64,000 nt of DNA from Stomoxys calcitrans (GCF_963082655.1 NC_081556.1:70417227-70481226); one strand, 5' to 3'. Shown: positions 1-11,854, counted from the first letter of the stretch. Notes: generated from the sequence alone by a model not told the origin. Translations and numbers: made by a program.

Positions 1-54
1 TAACGTTAATAAGCAATACTTAATCGATTTGACAACACTTTAGAAAACCCTGCA

Positions 55-250
55 GGCTATCATGGCGTAGGGGCCGCGTATGAAATCGAAGGCCTAGGCT
101 CGAATTCTATCGAGAACATTAGAAATAGACTTTGTTCGGGGATTCAGCTATGTACAACTTTTCGCAAAGTGGTGCCGCTCGAAAGCACGCCTTGCCTTTA
201 AAAAGAGATTCCATATAATTTGCTCAAACTTAAATCGGAACGTTCTCGGT
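55..250 (+). mobile_element. degenerate tRNA-derived SINE remnant
   Basis: The stretch carries a decayed B-box-like motif (GGCTCGAATTC) followed by a body resembling the better SINE copy at 21590, including a 'gcctttaaaaagagattcc...tttgctcaaacttaaatcgg' like tail region. Orientation is plus. It is much diverged, so the assignment rests on order of landmarks rather than close identity. Confidence 0.4.
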
Positions 251-569
251 TATATAAAGGTAGTATCCCTGCACCACTACTGTGGTACAGGGTATTATAA
301 CTTGTAACGTGAATTTTTTTCGTAATACCGAACGATTCAAATCACATTTGATTCGATTTAGCTACGTCCGTCTATACGTCTGTCCATATTAATTTGTGTA
401 TAAAATACAGGGCGCAATATTCATCCCATCGTCTTAAAATATGGTATAGGCTTTTGAATGAGGTATAGGCTCTTTTTTCGAAGCCTGTGGAAATTGGAAA
501 AAACTGTTCAGATTTTGATATAGATACCATATATATGTTCGTCCGATTTAGACGAACTTATATATGGAG
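251..569 (+). mobile_element. family C element, 5' end fragment
   Basis: It begins with an imperfect palindromic terminus (CACCACTACTGTGGTACAGGG), then a 'ttgtaa..accgaacgattc' segment, a short GTCY-like microsatellite and 'attttcatccgatcg'-like sequence. The same order occurs at 18596. It is truncated at 569, where a LOA-like retrotransposon piece begins. Non-autonomous and non-coding. The superfamily is uncertain, but the GTCY tract suggests kinship with the DINE/mini-me elements. Confidence 0.45.
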
Positions 570-1072
570 TGAGCATGTGACCCTCTGGAACAGCGAAATG
601 GTAGGTAGGATGGCGAAAATCCTACGATGAGGTCCAGATCATGAGAAGACAAGGCTATTACTGAAAGGACGCAAGAAGGTGGTCAGTATAGCTTTTGGTA
701 TCATAACGAGACACACAAGACTACAAGCTCATTTATGTAAAATCGGTGCGGCAAGTGATAGCTTGTGTAGGGCATGTGGGGAAGATGATGAGATGTTAGA
801 GCATTCCCTATGTCATTGCCCGGCTTTCGCATCTTACAGATAACGCCACTTAGGTGGGGACACAATACCAGACATGAACCAACTTAGGGACGTGGCATGG
901 AAAACAATTCAGGATTGTGAAAGTAGCTCAGAGTTCCCAACTTAGATTTTCTTTTTCGAGGTTACGTTTTTAGTATTTAGAGCGCACAAAAAGCCGATTA
1001 CTGGCTTCGGTGTATGTCCATAGTGGCATGAGGCGGATTAATATTCACACCCTCTTTTACATCTAACCTAAG
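570..1072 (+). pseudogene. LOA-like non-LTR retrotransposon, 3' end of ORF2 plus 3' UTR
   Basis: In translation the plus strand shows the C-terminal landmarks of this family: TLWNSE-like, an LCRACGEDDEMLEHSLCHCP cysteine/histidine motif, and 'HLGGDTI'-like residues. The 3' UTR follows (cactatggacatacac on the reverse strand) and ends in 'caccctctttt'. The reading frame is broken, with a stop after ASYR. Matching debris lies at 3883-5985, 16490-17640, 20569-20903 and 41670-42142. In full-length members this region follows RNase H. Only about 500 bp remain here, so it cannot encode an active enzyme. Its uninterrupted 3' UTR serves as the empty-site comparison for the insertion at 19468-20568. 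Confidence 0.75.
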
Positions 1073-2047
1073 ACTAGAGTACAACTTGATTGAAAAATAT
1101 GACACCAAACAAGGAGCTCCCCAAATATCTCTGAGATGTATGCACCGATTTAAACTAAATTTTTTATATCACCTTATGGTAACCCAGAAACACAAAGTGT
1201 GTATAAGACTTTGTGGTCAAATAACCTGGGGGAACGCACCACATAAAAACCCATCCAAACGGGCATGTTTGCTAATTGGGACAATATGGGTATCAAATAA
1301 AAGGTATTTAAAAGCAAAGTACATTTGATACCAAGTGCCGTTGGCAGCCCTACCCCCAGAAAAGCATGCCAAAATTACATGTTTACCAATAGTCGCAATA
1401 TGTGTATCAAATGAAAGGTAATTGGAAGTAGAGTACGAATCTGGTATAAGAATTTGGTCTAAGATGTCTACGGGACCTCCCCAATCCCAATACCCCTCAA
1501 GACGGGCATATATGACCAAAATCAAATTAAAGGCCTTAGGGAATAGACTATTAATCTGGTATACAATCTTAAAACAGAGAGTCTGTGGACCGTCCACCCA
1601 GTAAATACCCCTCCATACGACATATAGGTCGATCGGGTCAATATGGGATTTAAAGGGAAGGTCTACCCTACATCTCGATGATGGGTGCACCGATGTAAGC
1701 AAAATGATGGTAACTCAAAAACACAAAATTGGTATAAAACTTTGGGGTCAAATAACCTGGAGAGATGACTCACCCCAAAGCCCACCCAAACGGACATGCT
1801 TACCGATTGGGATAGCATGAATATTAAATGAAGGGCATTTAACAATAAAGTTCGAACTTTGTATAAAATGTGCCCCTAATATTCGTCTGGTATTAAATTG
1901 ATACCAAATGGTATTTTGCAATGACGCGAACAACATAATACTAGACGGTATTGCCAAAGCACCGTAATTTTTCTACCAGTGTTTAAATACAAAATCAATT
2001 AGTTAAGAAATCAATTTCAGGGTGCAGCGAAGCCTACCGGGCCAGCT
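1073..2047 (+). mobile_element. Helitron-like relic (same family as 45800-47069), 5' truncated
   Basis: The interior repeats phrases of the intact Helitron at 45800: 'atgcaccgattta', 'atggtaaccca.aaacacaaa', 'ggtcaaataacctgg', 'atatgggtatcaaat'. It ends near 'gcagcgaagc...gggccagct', a decayed form of that element's 3' terminus. The 5' TC end is missing. Open frames of 60-160 codons exist on both strands but have no family support. Confidence 0.5.
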
Positions 2048-2520
2048 TTTGTATAATATACACCAATGTAATTTATATAATATACTCCGATTTTCGCACG
2101 AAAACTGGACAATCAACATATATATCGTACAAATTGATTACGATTTGTAATCGCAAACTTCTGTGAAAATCGGAACAGGCCTAATAGCCTTGATATTGTA
2201 AAAAATAATTAGTTTCACATAGAGGAAATTTTTCGACAAGTAATCTTTTTTGCGAAAAACATTGGACTTTGTCCACGATAGAAGTACGTCTTTTGATGAC
2301 AGATATGACGTCATGCTTTTGTCTATGTATATTCTTTTTAATTTCAAAATCGATTGTGCATATTAAAAAGGATGCCAAGTTCAATTTAATGTTGCAACAT
2401 AACACACATTTTTTACCAATTATAAGCAGGTCTTATTTAAACTCTTTTAGATTTCATTTGGATTCATTTCGATGTTATCATACACAATTATATAAAAAAC
2501 CTTCCATTATCACACAACTC
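2048..2520. other. unannotated AT-rich stretch
   Basis: I see no recognisable element or gene here. The sequence is AT-rich, and a 124-codon open frame at 2269-2643 runs into the adjacent repeat, so it is probably chance. Confidence 0.4.
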
Positions 2521-3387
2521 CATTCGGTTCGGCCGGGCCGAATCTTATATACCCTCCACCCTAGATCGCATTTGTCGAGTTCTTTTCCCGATATCTGCAT
2601 ATCGGTATTTATGCCATTTATATCAGGTTATGTACTGATTTAAACCATACTTAGCATAGTAGTTGGAAGTCATAACAAAACGCACCGCGCAAAATTTAAG
2701 CCAAAAAGGATAAGAATTACACCCTCTAGAAGCTTAAGAAGTCATGATCTAAAAACGTTTTATATGCCAGCTATATCAGGTTATGAACCGATTTAAATCA
2801 TACTTAGCACAGTTGTTGGAAGTCTTGGCGAAACACGTCGTGCAAAATTTCGTTCCAATCGGACAAGAATTGCGCCCTCTAGAGGCTCAAAAATTAAGAC
2901 CCAAGATCGGTTTATATGACAGCTGTATCGGGTTGTAGACCGATTTGAACCATTCTTGGCACAGTTTTTGGATATCAAAACAAAACGCGTCGTACAAAAT
3001 TTCATTCCAATCGGATAAGAATTGCGCCTTCTAGAGGCTCAAGAAGTCAATACCCAAGACCGGTTTATATGGCAGCTGTATCAAAACATAGACCGATATA
3101 GCTCATATACAATCCAAACCGGCCTTCACTAATAAGAAGAATTTTTGCAAAATTTCAAGCAGCTAGCTTTACTCCTTCGAAAGTTAGCGTGCTTTCATCA
3201 GACAGACGGAGGGACGGACAGACGGACGGACAGACAGACGGACAGGCATGGCTAGATCGACTAAAATGTCACGACGACCAAGAATATATATACTTCATGG
3301 GGTCTCAAACGAATATTTCGAGTAGTAACAAACAGAATGACGAAATTAGTATGACGAAATAGTATCCTATGGTGGAGGGTATAAAAT
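2521..3387 (-). mobile_element. DINE-1/mini-me-type element, subfamily A
   Basis: Read on the minus strand it starts with the TATACCCTCCACCAT-type end (around 3366-3386). A TA-rich tract and a conserved core with a GTCY microsatellite (3190-3250, seen as CAGACGGA on plus) follow. Next come several about 150-bp internal repeats, and the hairpin TTCGGCCGGGCCGAA sits at 2528-2542 near the other end. No coding capacity. Helentron-associated elements of this layout depend on a replicase supplied in trans; no autonomous partner is in the window. Confidence 0.75.
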
Positions 3388-3621
3388 TAAGGTATGGGAA
3401 TTATTGTCTTCGCACATTTAAATACTTTGTTTGGAATGGATATTTCCTTATTGCGTAAATATTAGCAAATGTTTGTATGTGCCATAGAAATTGTTGTACC
3501 ATTTGTCTGTTTCTCTAATGATTTATGTCATTGGACATACCAGCATTTTTGTACCTAAGGTAAAATTTTAACAATTTCCACTTTCCAAGTCTACCATTCA
3601 AACTCGACAGAGGGGCTTAAT

Positions 3622-3760
3622 ATTATGACTGCTCTTTGCTCAGTCAAAAAAGGAAGAACATATTATTTGCGAGAATGTTTTTATATCAATTTCGAGCACA
3701 CAAATGCAATTATGTGCAAGCCCATGGGACTGCTTGGGATAATTTTGTTGTGTACGTACA
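3622..3760 (+). repeat. dispersed repeat, inverted relative of 7432-7562
   Basis: The segment around 'gcaattatgtgcaagcccatggg' and 'gggataattttgttgtgtacg' matches the reverse complement of 7437-7560 ('gggcttgcacataattgc', 'ctgtgtacaataaaataatccc'). No coding role is evident, although a 61-codon frame covers it. Confidence 0.45.
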
Positions 3761-3777
3761 ATATGCAATGCAAATTT

Positions 3778-3882
3778 GGCAATGAACACTTCATTATGGA
3801 ACAGGGGTAAACTTCTCACATTTCAATAAATGCTGTCCTATTCTAGTTTAAGCCCAATGATAGGGGACGTCCTTAGTATATG
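3778..3882 (-). mobile_element. tRNA-derived SINE, 3' body fragment
   Basis: The phrases 'ttcattatggaacaggggtaaacttctcac' and 'gtttaagcccaatgatagggg' match the reverse complement of the 3' half of the SINE at 21590. The tRNA-like head is absent. It abuts the 3' end of a LOA-like retrotransposon at 3883. Confidence 0.5.
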
Positions 3883-5985
3883 TTAGGTTGAAAAGAGGGT
3901 GTAGATATTAATCCTCCCCATGCCACTATGGACATACACCTAAGCCAGTAAAAAGAAAATTTTAAGTTAGGAATTCCGTGCTACTTACAAAATCTTTAAT
4001 TGTTTTCAATACCACCCCCCTAAGTTGGTTTTTGTCTGATATTGTGTCTCCACCTAAGTGCCGGTATCTGTTAGACACGAAAACCGGGCAATGACAAAGG
4101 AAATGCTCCAACGTCCCATCATCTTCCCCACAGGCCCTACACATGCTATCACTTGCCTCGCCGATTTTACATTAGTGAGCTCGTATTCCTATGTGTCCCG
4201 TTATGAAACCAATAGCTATACTGACCCCCTTCTTGCTTCCTTTCAGTAATAGCCTCGTCTTCTCGCGATCTGGATCCGCCGTCCTACCGCCGTTTCACTG
4301 TTCCACAACGTTACATGCGCATTCGTCGTCCGCTCCCATAACTGGGACTGCGTCAACCCGAAAGGCTTCGGATTAACTAATTGACGGCAGTCCTCTGGCC
4401 TTCACCGCCAAATCGTCTGCCCTTTCATTTCAACTTATTCCGTTATGACCCGGCACCCAAACGATGCGAATTTTGCCATCCTCAGAGAAGGCGTTAATCT
4501 CCTTCTTACAAGAGATATCAGTCCATAGGTTCTCAATGTAAACTCCCAGGCCCACTCTGTCCTCTAGCTTTTATCCATCCGTGTAACATGATCTTCCAGA
4601 TGGCAATACTAGGGTTGTGTCAGTCCAAGACTGTGCCGATGGCAGCAGTGCCTCGCACTCGACCTCAAGTGTCGTCCCATGTATCCGATCGGAAACCTCT
4701 TCCTTTCCATCCAGGTTTCCTATCGTCGCCTCGATTATACCGCGATGGTATGAGCTGCTCCCATCCTCAATCCATTCTCCCATCGCCTTAAGTCTCATAA
4801 CCGCAGTGGCTGCCTCACACTTAATCTGTATGTCAATGGGTCGGATATCTAGAATAGTCTCCAGTGCCCTAGTGGGCGTGGTCCTCATCGCTCCGCCTAT
4901 GCCAAGACAACACGTTCTCTTAAACTTTGTATGGTCCTTATATTGCACTTTTTCTCCATAGCAATCCACCAAACTCCTGAGGCGTAAGTAAGTATTGGTC
5001 TTATCACGCTCCTATAGAGCCAGTGGACTATCCTTGGATTCAGGTCCCATTTCAAGCCTGCGCGCGTCTTCATAGTGACCAACATCTGTGAGCCTTTTCA
5101 GTACGCTCCTGATTGTGACAGTTCCAATTCAGTTTCCTGTCGAAATCGTTTTATTGAGGAAACGTGGTGCGTTAAATTGGCCCACCTTCGTCTTCCACGT
5201 GCACAGGCAATTTCAGTCTTTTCTGGGTAAACATTGAGACCTCTGGGTCTAGCCCAGTCATATGCCATATGCAAGACCCTTTCGGCCCTTCTGCATAACT
5301 CGTTCGGATCCTTGCCTCTTAGAAGTATTATTACATCGTCTGCGTGGCAGACGGGTTCAAATCCCTCCTTAGTCAGCATCCGTAATAGGTCATTTATGGT
5401 GGTCACCCATAGGAGTGGCGATAAAATGCCCCACTGTGGCGTGCACTGTGACACTTTCTCCCTTATATTTATGCCATGGGACACACAATTTATCCACCTG
5501 TTCCTTAGCATATGGTTTATCCAGTCCAGTGCACTGTGCCACCGCAAGTGTGTACGTTTTGGCATCGAAGGATTCTTCTATTTTATGGACAACTTCGTGC
5601 AGGGCAGTCTCCACCGACCTTCCCTTGATATTGGCATGCTGTTATTATTTGAGCAGTTGGCTGAATTGTCCTACTCTTTATCATGGTGTCCACAATACGT
5701 TTCATGATTTTGAGTAGAAAGGGCGTAAGGCTTATGGATCTGAAAGCCTTTGGTGTCTCATAACTTGACTTGCCGGGCTTGGGTATAAACACCACCCTTG
5801 CCTCCTGCCAGGCTTTCGGAGTATATGCAAGTCCTAGGCACGTTGTGAAAAATTTGGCCAGATGAGACGCCAGATAGTCTGCCTCTTTCTGTAGTAACGC
5901 CGGAAATATTCCATCAGGGGACCTCCTTAACAGCCAAGTCCAAACGGAGTGCTGCGGTGCCACATCTATTTTGGGGAGAAGCATA
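3883..5985 (-). pseudogene. LOA-like non-LTR retrotransposon, broken ORF2 (RT and RNase H regions) with 3' UTR
   Basis: Minus-strand frames spell the later part of a Jockey/LOA-group ORF2 in order. At 5583-5984 are early RT motifs (PDGIFPALL, VVFIPKPGK, FRSISLTPFLLK). At 5098-5565 the palm region has LSPLLWVTTIND and a catalytic HADDV where the family has YADD. At 4571-5085 is the thumb/connection (VDCYGEKVQYKDHTK), then an RNase H beginning SCYTDG. The cysteine-rich C-terminus (MCRACGEDDGTLEHFLCHCP) is at 3962-4144. The 3' UTR runs to about 3883, ending in 'aggttgaaaagagg'. The first 5' two-thirds (ORF1, endonuclease) are missing, and several frameshifts separate the parts. In life ORF2 nicks DNA and copies its own RNA by target-primed reverse transcription; this copy is dead. 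A related 5' part lies at 50060-51560. Confidence 0.85.
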
Positions 5986-6031
5986 AAATCTTACAAAAGT
6001 AATCAGCATGATGGAATAACCAACACCACCA

Positions 6032-6967
6032 TTTATTATACCCACCACCGAAGGATGGGGGTATATTCATTTTGTCATTCCGATTGCAACACATCGAAAT
6101 ATCCATTTCCGACCCTATAAAGTAAATATATATATTCTTGATCAGCGTAAAAATATAAGACGATCTAGACATGTCCGTCCATCAGTCCGTGTGTCCGTCT
6201 GTCTGTTGAAATCACGCTACAGTCTTTAAAAATAAAGATATTTAGCTGAAATTTTGCACAGATTCTTTTTTGCTCATAAGCAGGTTAAGTTCGAAGATGG
6301 GCAATATCGGACTATATCTTCATATAGCCCCCATATAGACCGATCCGCCGATTTAGGGTCTTAGTCCCATAAAAACCACATTTATTATCCGATTTTGATG
6401 AAATTTGGGAGAGTGAGTTGTGTTACGCCTTTTGATATCCCTCATCAATTTTGTGCAGATCGATCCAGTTTTGGATATAGCTGCCATATAGACCGATCTC
6501 TCAATTTCAGGTTTTGGGCCCATAAAAGGCGCATTTATTGTCCGATGTCGCCGAAATTTGGGACAGTGTGTTAAGTTAAGCCTTTCGACATAATTCTGAA
6601 ACTTGGCCCAAATCGGTTCAGATTTGGATATAGCCGTATAGACCGATATCTCTATTCAAAGTTTTGGCCCCATAATAGGCGCATTTCTAATCCGATTTCA
6701 CTGAAATTTGACGCAGTGACTTATGTTAGGCTTTTTGAAATCCGTGTCGTGTGTAGATCAGATCGGTTTATTTTTAGATAAAGCTACTTCAAAGACCAAT
6801 ATTTTGCTATACATACATGAACAATGACTTGTACTTATAAGTATTTGGTCCAAATCGGACCAAACTGCTATGGAACAAAAGGATTTTGATGAAAGGTGGT
6901 TTACGTATATTCCTAAGGTGGTGGGTATCCACCGGCCCGGCCGAACTTAACGCCTTTTTACTTGTTT
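6032..6967 (+). mobile_element. DINE-1/mini-me-type element, subfamily B
   Basis: It starts with TATACCCACCACC and 'ggatgggggtatattc', then a TA-rich tract (6123-6140), the core 'ttcttgatcagcgt', and a GTCY microsatellite (6172-6207). Internal repeats of about 150 bp follow, and the hairpin region ACCGGCCCGGCCGAAC is at 6930-6947, before 'cttaacgcctttttacttgtt'. The inverted copy at 57221 shares ends and interior. Non-coding. Confidence 0.78.
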
Positions 6968-6969
6968 TC

Positions 6970-7050
6970 TAATGTTTTCGCCAGAATCGAACCCTGGCGA
7001 TCAGCGTCAAGGTCGGACATACTAACCTCTGCACGCAGGTCTCCAAGTAA
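6970..7050 (-). mobile_element. SINE tRNA-like head fragment
   Basis: On the minus strand there is a B box (GGTTCGATTC) about 50 bp after an A-box-like 'tgcagaggttagtatg', so this is a tRNA-derived polymerase III promoter head as in the SINE at 21590. The body is missing. It is not a functional tRNA gene: no acceptor stem pairs. Confidence 0.5.
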
Positions 7051-7139
7051 TGTGAAATAGTGTGTGTATTTTTACAATCTTGGTCTATACGCCCAAAAAT
7101 TTTTACTGCAAATAAAATACTTTTACTGCGAAGTTTTTC

Positions 7140-7580
7140 TTTTATTGTAACTGTGTAACGTTTTGCTTTAACATATCAAACGTTAGCCATAAACGCAGTG
7201 TTATAAAATGTTATTTACTTTATTTATTGTTTACGTTTCAGCAGTTTCGCCCACGGTAAAAGGACATCTCATTGTTGTAAAACTAAAAACTCTTTAAAGG
7301 CAAAAGTGTTTCCATATCCACAAGCGATTATTCGTTTACCGGAGGAATAACTATTACCTTCTGCCTATCCCACCAGAGAAAAATTGTAAGTATTTGAGCG
7401 TATTGACCTTTGATGAGAAAAATTATATACACACTGCTGTGTACAATAAAATAATCCCAATAAAGCCTAAGGGCTTGCACATAATTGCAATAGGCACATT
7501 CTCACACACAACATTTGTTCCTTTTCTTGACTCAGCAAAGCTGAGCAGCTCGGTCGAGTGCGAATGCTAAACTAGAAAGT
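7140..7580 (+). repeat. dispersed repeat family E, copy 1
   Basis: The run 'acatatcaaacgttagccataaa', 'tttattgt.taca', 'ttgttgtaaaac' and 'aagtatttg' is shared in order with 11855-12150 (same strand) and 12728-12945 (opposite strand). No transposase or termini are identified. Its end at about 7437-7560 is the inverted relative of 3622-3760. Confidence 0.5.
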
Positions 7581-8060
7581 TAAAATTTTTAGTTTCGCTA
7601 GTTAGAGCAACAGACAAATTGTTGCGAGGTACAAGAAACCACAAGAAGAATTTGTAAGACACGTATTTTGTTTGATAATATTTTTTTGTCGTTTTGTTTG
7701 TGAGGCCCACGCTCTCCACCCGCTTCTGCCGTGAACGCGTATACACCGCATTTCGGAATGTGGCGGTTTAGTCATGGTTCTATATTACCGGCTACAGATA
7801 GTATCTCAGCCAGTAATGAGTAAAATATACTTGAGTACAAATTCTTTCAAATCATTGTACAAACAGCGATTTCAAAAAACAGCACAAAACAGCGAGATAA
7901 ACATAATCACAAGATAGCCTTTCATAAGCAGTGTTATTTTAGTCCGCATGGGGGTTGTAGACTAGATGCCAGATGATCAATCAGCCTATGCAATAGGCAG
8001 AGATCTACTGATCCGCAGAAGGAGCTATAGATACAGCACCAGAGCCCATGTGAGAGACAA
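7581..8060. other. unannotated stretch
   Basis: I recognise nothing here. It includes some short direct repeats such as 'acagcgagataaac' versus 'acagcgatttc' and no credible open frame. Confidence 0.35.
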
Positions 8061-8283
8061 ACAAGTAAGAGAGATCTAAGTTCGGCCGGGCCGAATATAA
8101 TATACCCTCCACCATCGATCGCATTTGTCGAGTTTTTTTGCGCGGAATCTCTTTTTAGGCAAACAAAGAATAATGGATAAGAATTGTTGGAGATATGTCA
8201 AGTTATAGTATGATTCGGACCATAAGTGAATTGAATATTGAAGACCATAGAAGAAGTCATTGGGTAATATTTCAGTCCATTAT
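8061..8283 (-). mobile_element. DINE subfamily A, hairpin-end fragment
   Basis: It starts 'acaagtaagag', then carries the hairpin TTCGGCCGGGCCGAA (8090-8104), the ACCCTCCACCAT motif and 'gcatttgtcgag'. It breaks off at 'atttcagtccatt', where CTGCTG-rich family F sequence begins. Confidence 0.65.
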
Positions 8284-8559
8284 TACTGCTGTCTCAGCAA
8301 ACATAGGGCTGCTGTATTGGTCAACACTTCTCTGCTATTTCAACTAACAAAATTTGCTGTTTTTAATACAAAAGTCTGCTGAAAAAAAATGCTACTTTTT
8401 ATGGTTGTCTGTTTTGATTGCATTAGGCATTTTTTTTGTTGATTTTTTTTTGGAAAATTTGTTGGAGAGATGATTTTAATTTGTGGAATGTTACTCTGAA
8501 GAAGCTACCTGACCTAAATTGGTATACATTTCGAAATGTGGCAAAGCAAGCTCGCATTT
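8284..8559. repeat. family F repeat (CTGCTG/CAGCA-rich) and flank
   Basis: Short scattered CTGCTG and CAGCA motifs ('tactgctgtctcagcaaac', 'gggctgctg', 'tttgctgttttt') recur at 10985-11145 and 21200-21270. The part from 8365 on is duplicated at 9478. No coding content. The superfamily is unknown. Confidence 0.35.
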
Positions 8560-10730
8560 TCATACCCTCCACCATAGGATGGGGGTATACTAATTTCGTC
8601 ATTCTGTTTGTAATTACTCGAAATATTCGTCTGAGACCCCATAAAGAATATATATTCTTGATCGTTTTGTCATATTATGTTGATCTAGCCATGTCCGTCC
8701 GTCTGTCTGTCGAACGTACGCTAACTGCCGAAGGAGTAAAGCTAGCCGCTTGAAATTTTGCACAAATACTTATTATTACTGTCGGTTGGGATTTAAAATG
8801 GGCCATATCGGTCCATGTTTTGATATAGCTGCCATATAAACCGATCTTGGGTTTTGAATTCTTGAGCCTTTTGAGTGCGCAATTCTTATCCGATTGGAAT
8901 GAAGTTTTGCCCGACGCGTTTTATTATGATATCCAACAACCGTGTCAAGTATGTTTCAAATCGGTCCTTAACCTTATATAGCTGTCATATAAAGCGGTCG
9001 TGGGTTTTGACTTCTTGAGCTTCTAGAGTGCGAAATTCTTATCCGATTGGAATGAAATTTTGCACGACGTGTTTTGTTATGATATCCAACAACTGTGCTA
9101 AGTATGGTTCAAATCGGTTCATAACCTGATATAGCTGCCATATAAACCGATCTGCGATCTTGACTTCTTGAGCCTCTAGAGCCTCTATTATTATCCGATT
9201 TGCCTGAAATTTTGAACAAGGGATCCTCGCATGACCATCAACATACGTGTTCATTATGGTCTGAATCGGTCTTTAGCCTGATACAGCTCCCATATAAATC
9301 GATCTCTCTATTTTACTTTTTGAGCCCCCAAAGGGCGCAATTCTTATTCGAATTGGCCGAAATTTTACACAGGTATCCAACATATAATTTAATTGTGGTC
9401 CGAACCGGACCATATCTTGATATAGCTCTAATGGCAGAGCAAATCTTTTCTTTTATCCTTTTTTTGCCTAAGAAGAGAATACAAAAGTCTGCTGAAAAAA
9501 TGCTACTTTTTACGGTTGTCTGTTTTGATTGCATTAGGCATTTTTTTGTTGAATTTTTTTGGAAAATTTGTTGGAGAGATGATTTTAATTTGTGGAATGT
9601 TACTCTGAAGAAGCTACCTGATCCATCCATTGGTATACATTTCGAAATGTGGCAAAGCAAGCTCGCATTTTGATACCCTCCACCATAGGATGGGGGTATA
9701 CTAATTTCGTCATTCTGTTTGTAACTACTCGAAATATTCGTCTGAGATCCCATAAAGAATATATATTCTTGATCGTTTTGTCATATTATGTTGATCTAGC
9801 CATGTCCGTCCGTCTGTCTGTCGAACGCACGCTAACTGCCGAAGGAGTAAAGCTAGCCGCTTGAAATTTTGCACAAATACTTATTATTACTGTCGGTTGG
9901 GATTTAAAATGGGCCATATCGGTCCATGTTTTGATATAGCTGCTATATAAACCGATCTTGGGTTTTGAATTCTTGATCCTTTTGAGTGCGCAATTCTTAT
10001 CCGATTGGAATGAAGTTTTGCCCGATGCGTTTTATTATGATATCCAACAACCGTGTCAAGTATGTTTCAAATCGGTCCATAACCTTATATAGCTGTCATA
10101 TAAAGCGGTCGTGGGTTTTGACTTCTTGAGCTTCTAGAGTGCGAAATTCTTATCCGATTGGAATGAAATTTTGCACGACGTGTTTTGTTATGATATCCAA
10201 CAACTGTGCTAAGTATGGTTCAAATCGGTTCATAACCTGATATAGCTGTCATATAAACAGATATGGGGACTTGACTTCTTGAGCTTCTAGAGGGCGCAAT
10301 TTCTATCCGATTTGGCTGAAATTTCGCAAGACGTTTTTTATTGTTACTTTCAACAACTATGCCAAATAAAGTACAAGTCGGTTCATAACCTGATATAGCT
10401 GCCATATAAACCGATCTGGGATCTTGACTTCTTGAGCCTCTAGAGGTCGCAATTATTATCCGATTTGCCTGAAATTTTGTACGACGGATTCTCTCATGAC
10501 CATTAACATACGTGTTTATTATGGTCTGAATCGGTCTATAGGCCGATACAGCTCCCATATAAATCGATCTCTCTATTTTACTTCTTGAGCCCCCAAAAGG
10601 CGCAAATCTTATTCGAATGTCTGAAATTTTACACAGGTCTCCAACATATAATTTAATTGTGGTCCGAACCGGACCATATCTTGATATAGCTCTAATGGCA
10701 GAGCAAATCTTTTCTTTCCTTGCCTAAGAA
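8365..10730. repeat. large tandem duplication, about 1.1-1.25 kb per copy
   Basis: The sequence from 'aatacaaaagtctgctg' at 8365 restarts at 9478 and continues in parallel through the same flank and the same DINE element. Copy 1 (8365-9477) is 1113 bp. Copy 2 (9478 to about 10730) is longer because it holds roughly one extra 150-bp internal DINE repeat. Point differences are few, so the duplication is fairly recent. Confidence 0.85.
8560..9477 (+). mobile_element. DINE subfamily A, lacking its hairpin end
   Basis: It opens with CATACCCTCCACCATAGGATGGGGG. A TA tract, a core, 'catgtccgtccgtctgtctgtc' (GTCY) and 153-bp-type repeats follow. It stops at 'cctaagaagagaat', just before where the terminal hairpin should be, at the junction with the second copy of the duplicated segment. 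Confidence 0.78.
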
Positions 10731-10821
10731 GAGATGCCGGAAAAAGAACTCGACAAATGCTGGTTATGGTGGATGGTATATAAGATATGACCCGGCCGAA
10801 CTTAGCACGCTTTTACTTGTT
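9670..10821 (+). mobile_element. DINE subfamily A, complete copy
   Basis: It has both ends: ATACCCTCCACCAT at 9673 and a decayed hairpin (ACCCGGCCGAAC) followed by 'ttagcacgcttttacttgtt' at 10790-10821. GTCY tract at 9801-9822. Internal repeats read 'gatatagctgccatataaaccgatc' at about 150-bp spacing. Non-coding; frames of 105-157 codons simply follow the repeat. Confidence 0.8.
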
Positions 10822-11149
10822 CTTATTGCTCTGCTAATTTGTGCATGATTGGCATCGCCTTTTGTATCTAAACTTAAAAAAAACCGATGATTATGGAAGC
10901 AAACGTTCAATGGTGATTATAAACATCCACTGAGACATACATTTACATGTGTTTTACTTTTTCTTCTAACATCCCCTTCAAAATTAAGCAGCAGTCATTT
11001 TCAGCAAACAGCGCACTTTTCAGCAGTAAGCCTGCTGCTGTGAAATTGCAGTACTACTGCTGTAATAGAAGAACTACTGCTACAATAGCAGCAAAATTAC
11101 CTACTAATATTCAGCATAGAGTTTTTGCTATTTGCAGCTAACTTTTTTT
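10822..11149. repeat. family F repeat with AT-rich flank
   Basis: From about 10985 the sequence is dense in CAGCAG/CTGCTG words ('aagcagcagtca', 'cagcagtaagcctgctgctg', 'tactactgctgtaat'), partly arranged as short inverted repeats. The same style occurs at 8284 and 21200. Sequence 10822-10984 shows nothing recognisable. Confidence 0.35.
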
Positions 11150-11597
11150 ATCATGCGCCCTCTATGGTAGCTATATCAGATTATGAGCCGATTTGAACCA
11201 CACAGCCTATTTGTTGGAAGTCATAGCAAAACGCTCCATGCCAAATTTCAGCCTAATCGCATAAGAATTGCGCCCCCAAGATGCTCAAGAAGTCAAGACC
11301 AAAGATCGGTTGATATGACTGCTATATCAAATCATGGTATGATATGGCCCATTAACAATCCCAACTGACCTACACCAATAGGATATATTTGTGCAAAATT
11401 TCAAGCTTTACTCCTTCGAAAGTTGGCGTGCTTTCGACAGACGGAAGGACGGACTGACATGACTAGATCGCCTTAAAATGTCATGACGATCAATAATATA
11501 TATGCTTTATGAGGTCTTAGACGCATATTTCGAGATGTTACAAACGGAATAACGAAATTACTATACCCTCACCCTATGGTGGAGGGTAGAATAAATA
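11150..11597 (-). mobile_element. DINE subfamily A, hairpin end missing
   Basis: Minus strand: the end GGTGGAGGGTA lies at 11579-11589 (plus view), then the TA-rich core, a short GTCY tract (11440-11457) and two 153-bp-type repeats. It breaks off at about 11150 against family F sequence. Confidence 0.7.
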
Positions 11598-11854
11598 AGG
11601 ACAACGATTCCTAAAAACTGACAACTACTGCTCAAATGCCAAGTTCTACAGTTCCAGAGAGGGCGTCGTAGAATGTGATGCCGTAAATTTTGAGCCTAGA
11701 AAGGTGAAGTAAATCAACAATTAACTAGAAAGTGATCAATAACTAGGAAATGAATCTCAATTATAAAATAAACAAACAAGGCTGTCACTTTGTATACAAT
11801 CTTACACGCAGAAAACTAAAAGGAGTCGAACAAGCAAAATATAATATAATGTTC

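Noticed and set aside
4588..4961. Plus-strand open frames of 67-157 codons over 4.0-5.7 kb
   Set aside because: They are antisense to the LOA-like RT and RNase H frames and have no motifs.
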